From VMCP01 sp964408945 (GTDB lineage: Bacteria; Bacteroidota; Bacteroidia; NS11-12g; UBA955): a stretch of DNA of 64,000 nucleotides. Below are positions 63,243-64,000 of this stretch, piece by piece; position 1 is the first letter of the stretch, and every line of letters starts with the position of its first letter. Below the pieces are notes generated by a model. The model worked only from the letters and a program-made list of their open reading frames with translations. It did no database searches and had not been told where the DNA came from. The position numbers and the translations under genes are program-made. The stretch is taken from the NCBI GenBank assembly GCA_964408945.1, contig CAYPBJ010000004.1:62001-126000 (forward strand), given 5' to 3'.

Positions 63243-63250
63243 CAAATTTA
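63243..63250 (-). promoter_or_regulatory. TAnnTTTG promoter element before maeB
   Basis: On the minus strand TAAATTTG(C) is 5 bases before the maeB ATG at 63237. Confidence 0.5.
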
Positions 63251-63304
63251 AGTTTTCAATTTACATTCTCGTTTACCTTTTCCACCTTAAAGGTATAAAG
63301 GCCC

Positions 63305-64000
63305 ATGATGAAACCAATTATTCTTAGTTTAATGGGCGTTGCAGCGATGTCTGTATTGGTATCCCAAAAAGACAAAACCTCAGTAAATTCAACAAACTTC
63401 TTCGTGCTTGATTCGAATAAACATACCATTTGTTCGGTTTATGTATCACCAATTGGACAAGTGAATATTTCGAGTCAGAAGCAACGATTGGCCTATTTAT
63501 CTAAAACGAAAGATTCAACTGGAATTGTGATGGGATTTAATTTGAAACCCGGAATACATAATTATCAGTTTAATTCAATGAACAGTTACTCGGAAGTTGC
63601 CGTTGTTCGTACAGGCAAAAAAACGGCACTACGGTCTGCGTATCCCAGTATGTCCATGGCTGCTCCCATGACTACAAGGAGTGAAGATGGAGATGAATCA
63701 ATGATAGAATCAAAAATTGGTGTTTACAGCGAACCCATGATGGACAGAGATGAAGCTGATGTGAAGGCAAAATCAGGAGTTGTTACAGCCGGAATTTGGA
63801 GCGATTTAGAAAATTGGGATACATATTTTACTACTTATCCAAATACTCATGGTTTTTGGGGATTGGATTTTACAAAAAAGAGATTTTCAGTAGAAATTTT
63901 AAATCCAGATAAAACACCCGCAATTGGAGTAACCTTGATATTGAAAAAAGGCAGCGGAGAATCTGTTTGGCAGAGTCAAACTGATAACAGAGGTTACGCT
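63305..64000 (+). CDS. Probable VWA-domain surface protein (N-terminal part)
   Basis: Runs off the right edge with no stop (232 codons visible), so I translated it directly. The start is one of two adjacent ATGs (63305, 63308). A signal-like N-terminus (MKPIILSLMGVAAMSVLVSQ) is followed by a strand-rich domain, then a low-complexity Met/Ser/Asp stretch, then SGVVTAGIWSDLENWDTYF and KRFSVEILNPDKTPAIGVTLILKK. This last part resembles the TAGE-type segment and CarboxypepD_reg-like domain before the VWA domain of Bacteroidota surface proteins; the VWA domain itself would lie beyond the window. Confidence 0.55.
   Translation, partial: MMKPIILSLMGVAAMSVLVSQKDKTSVNSTNFFVLDSNKHTICSVYVSPIGQVNISSQKQRLAYLSKTKDSTGIVMGFNLKPGIHNYQFNSMNSYSEVAVVRTGKKTALRSAYPSMSMAAPMTTRSEDGDESMIESKIGVYSEPMMDRDEADVKAKSGVVTAGIWSDLENWDTYFTTYPNTHGFWGLDFTKKRFSVEILNPDKTPAIGVTLILKKGSGESVWQSQTDNRGYA

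Noticed and set aside
1..64000. CRISPR array, tRNA or rRNA genes, insertion sequences, phage genes
   Set aside because: I looked in all gaps (none above about 160 bases) and saw no repeat-spacer pattern, cloverleaf, transposase or integrase.

Overview
The window is a dense, AT-rich stretch of chromosome from a member of the Bacteroidota. The evidence is a type A T9SS sorting tail on one protein and a gliding-motility-type (type B) C-terminal domain on another, Bacteroidota-specific families (DUF4837, DUF2520, TIGR02757, TonB receptors with AACC plug motifs), starts without Shine-Dalgarno sequences, and repeated TAnnTTTG promoter -7 elements. A flavobacterium-like lineage is plausible, but the species cannot be named from sequence alone. 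Ccm-type cytochrome c maturation, pyruvate dehydrogenase and proline dehydrogenase point to respiration. I see no tRNA, rRNA, CRISPR array, insertion sequence, phage gene or integrase; almost everything looks like core chromosome. No gap between genes exceeds about 160 bases.

Layout. 0-5.7 kb, plus strand: the end of pdhA, a TPR membrane protein, ribH, a DUF349 coiled-coil protein, a methyltransferase-like protein, a YbgC-type thioesterase and a YihY/BrkB membrane protein. 5.6-7.6 kb, minus: a DciA/DUF721 protein and an APC permease. 7.7-10.6 kb, plus: a probable metal-handling cluster (Cys-rich secreted protein, HMA lipoprotein, TonB-dependent receptor), the most accessory-looking part of the window. 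10.6-19 kb, minus: a hypothetical gene, a DUF2520 protein, a cytochrome c maturation operon (ccmC, a short ccmD-like gene, ccmE with Cys in place of the haem-binding His, ccmF), proline dehydrogenase and dnaX.

19.1-21 kb, plus: a thioredoxin-like protein, an SDR and a MarC protein. 21-22.9 kb, minus: a glycosyltransferase and dapD. 22.9-26.1 kb, plus: a DPP-IV-like peptidase and HMG-CoA lyase. 26.1-34.3 kb, minus: an XRE regulator, a LytTR/LytS pair with a small membrane protein, an LtaS-like sulfatase, an NHL/PKD T9SS cargo, purC and phoH. 34.3-38.8 kb: a divergent SAM-hydroxide adenosyltransferase-like gene, an ABM monooxygenase, a GlcD-like oxidase, and an OmpR-type two-component pair. 38.8-45 kb, minus: a YhiN flavoprotein, GT2, dnaE and a lipoprotein.

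45-53.7 kb, mostly plus: recF, ald (minus), an MltD-like transglycosylase, DUF4837, purN, a Cys/Met-metabolism PLP enzyme, TIGR02757, trxA and DUF58. 53.7-63.2 kb, mostly minus: pyrC, a GxxExxY protein (plus), a gliding-motility-type secreted protein, a PyrR-like phosphoribosyltransferase, hscB, rseP, a GNAT protein and maeB. The window closes inside a probable VWA-domain protein.

Most genes are housekeeping. The points worth a second look are local: a set of near-leaderless promoters, a perfect terminator-like hairpin inside the start of a coding region, the metal cluster, and several enzymes whose textbook catalytic or metal-binding residues are replaced. I did not find a wholly new multi-gene system that I could defend.
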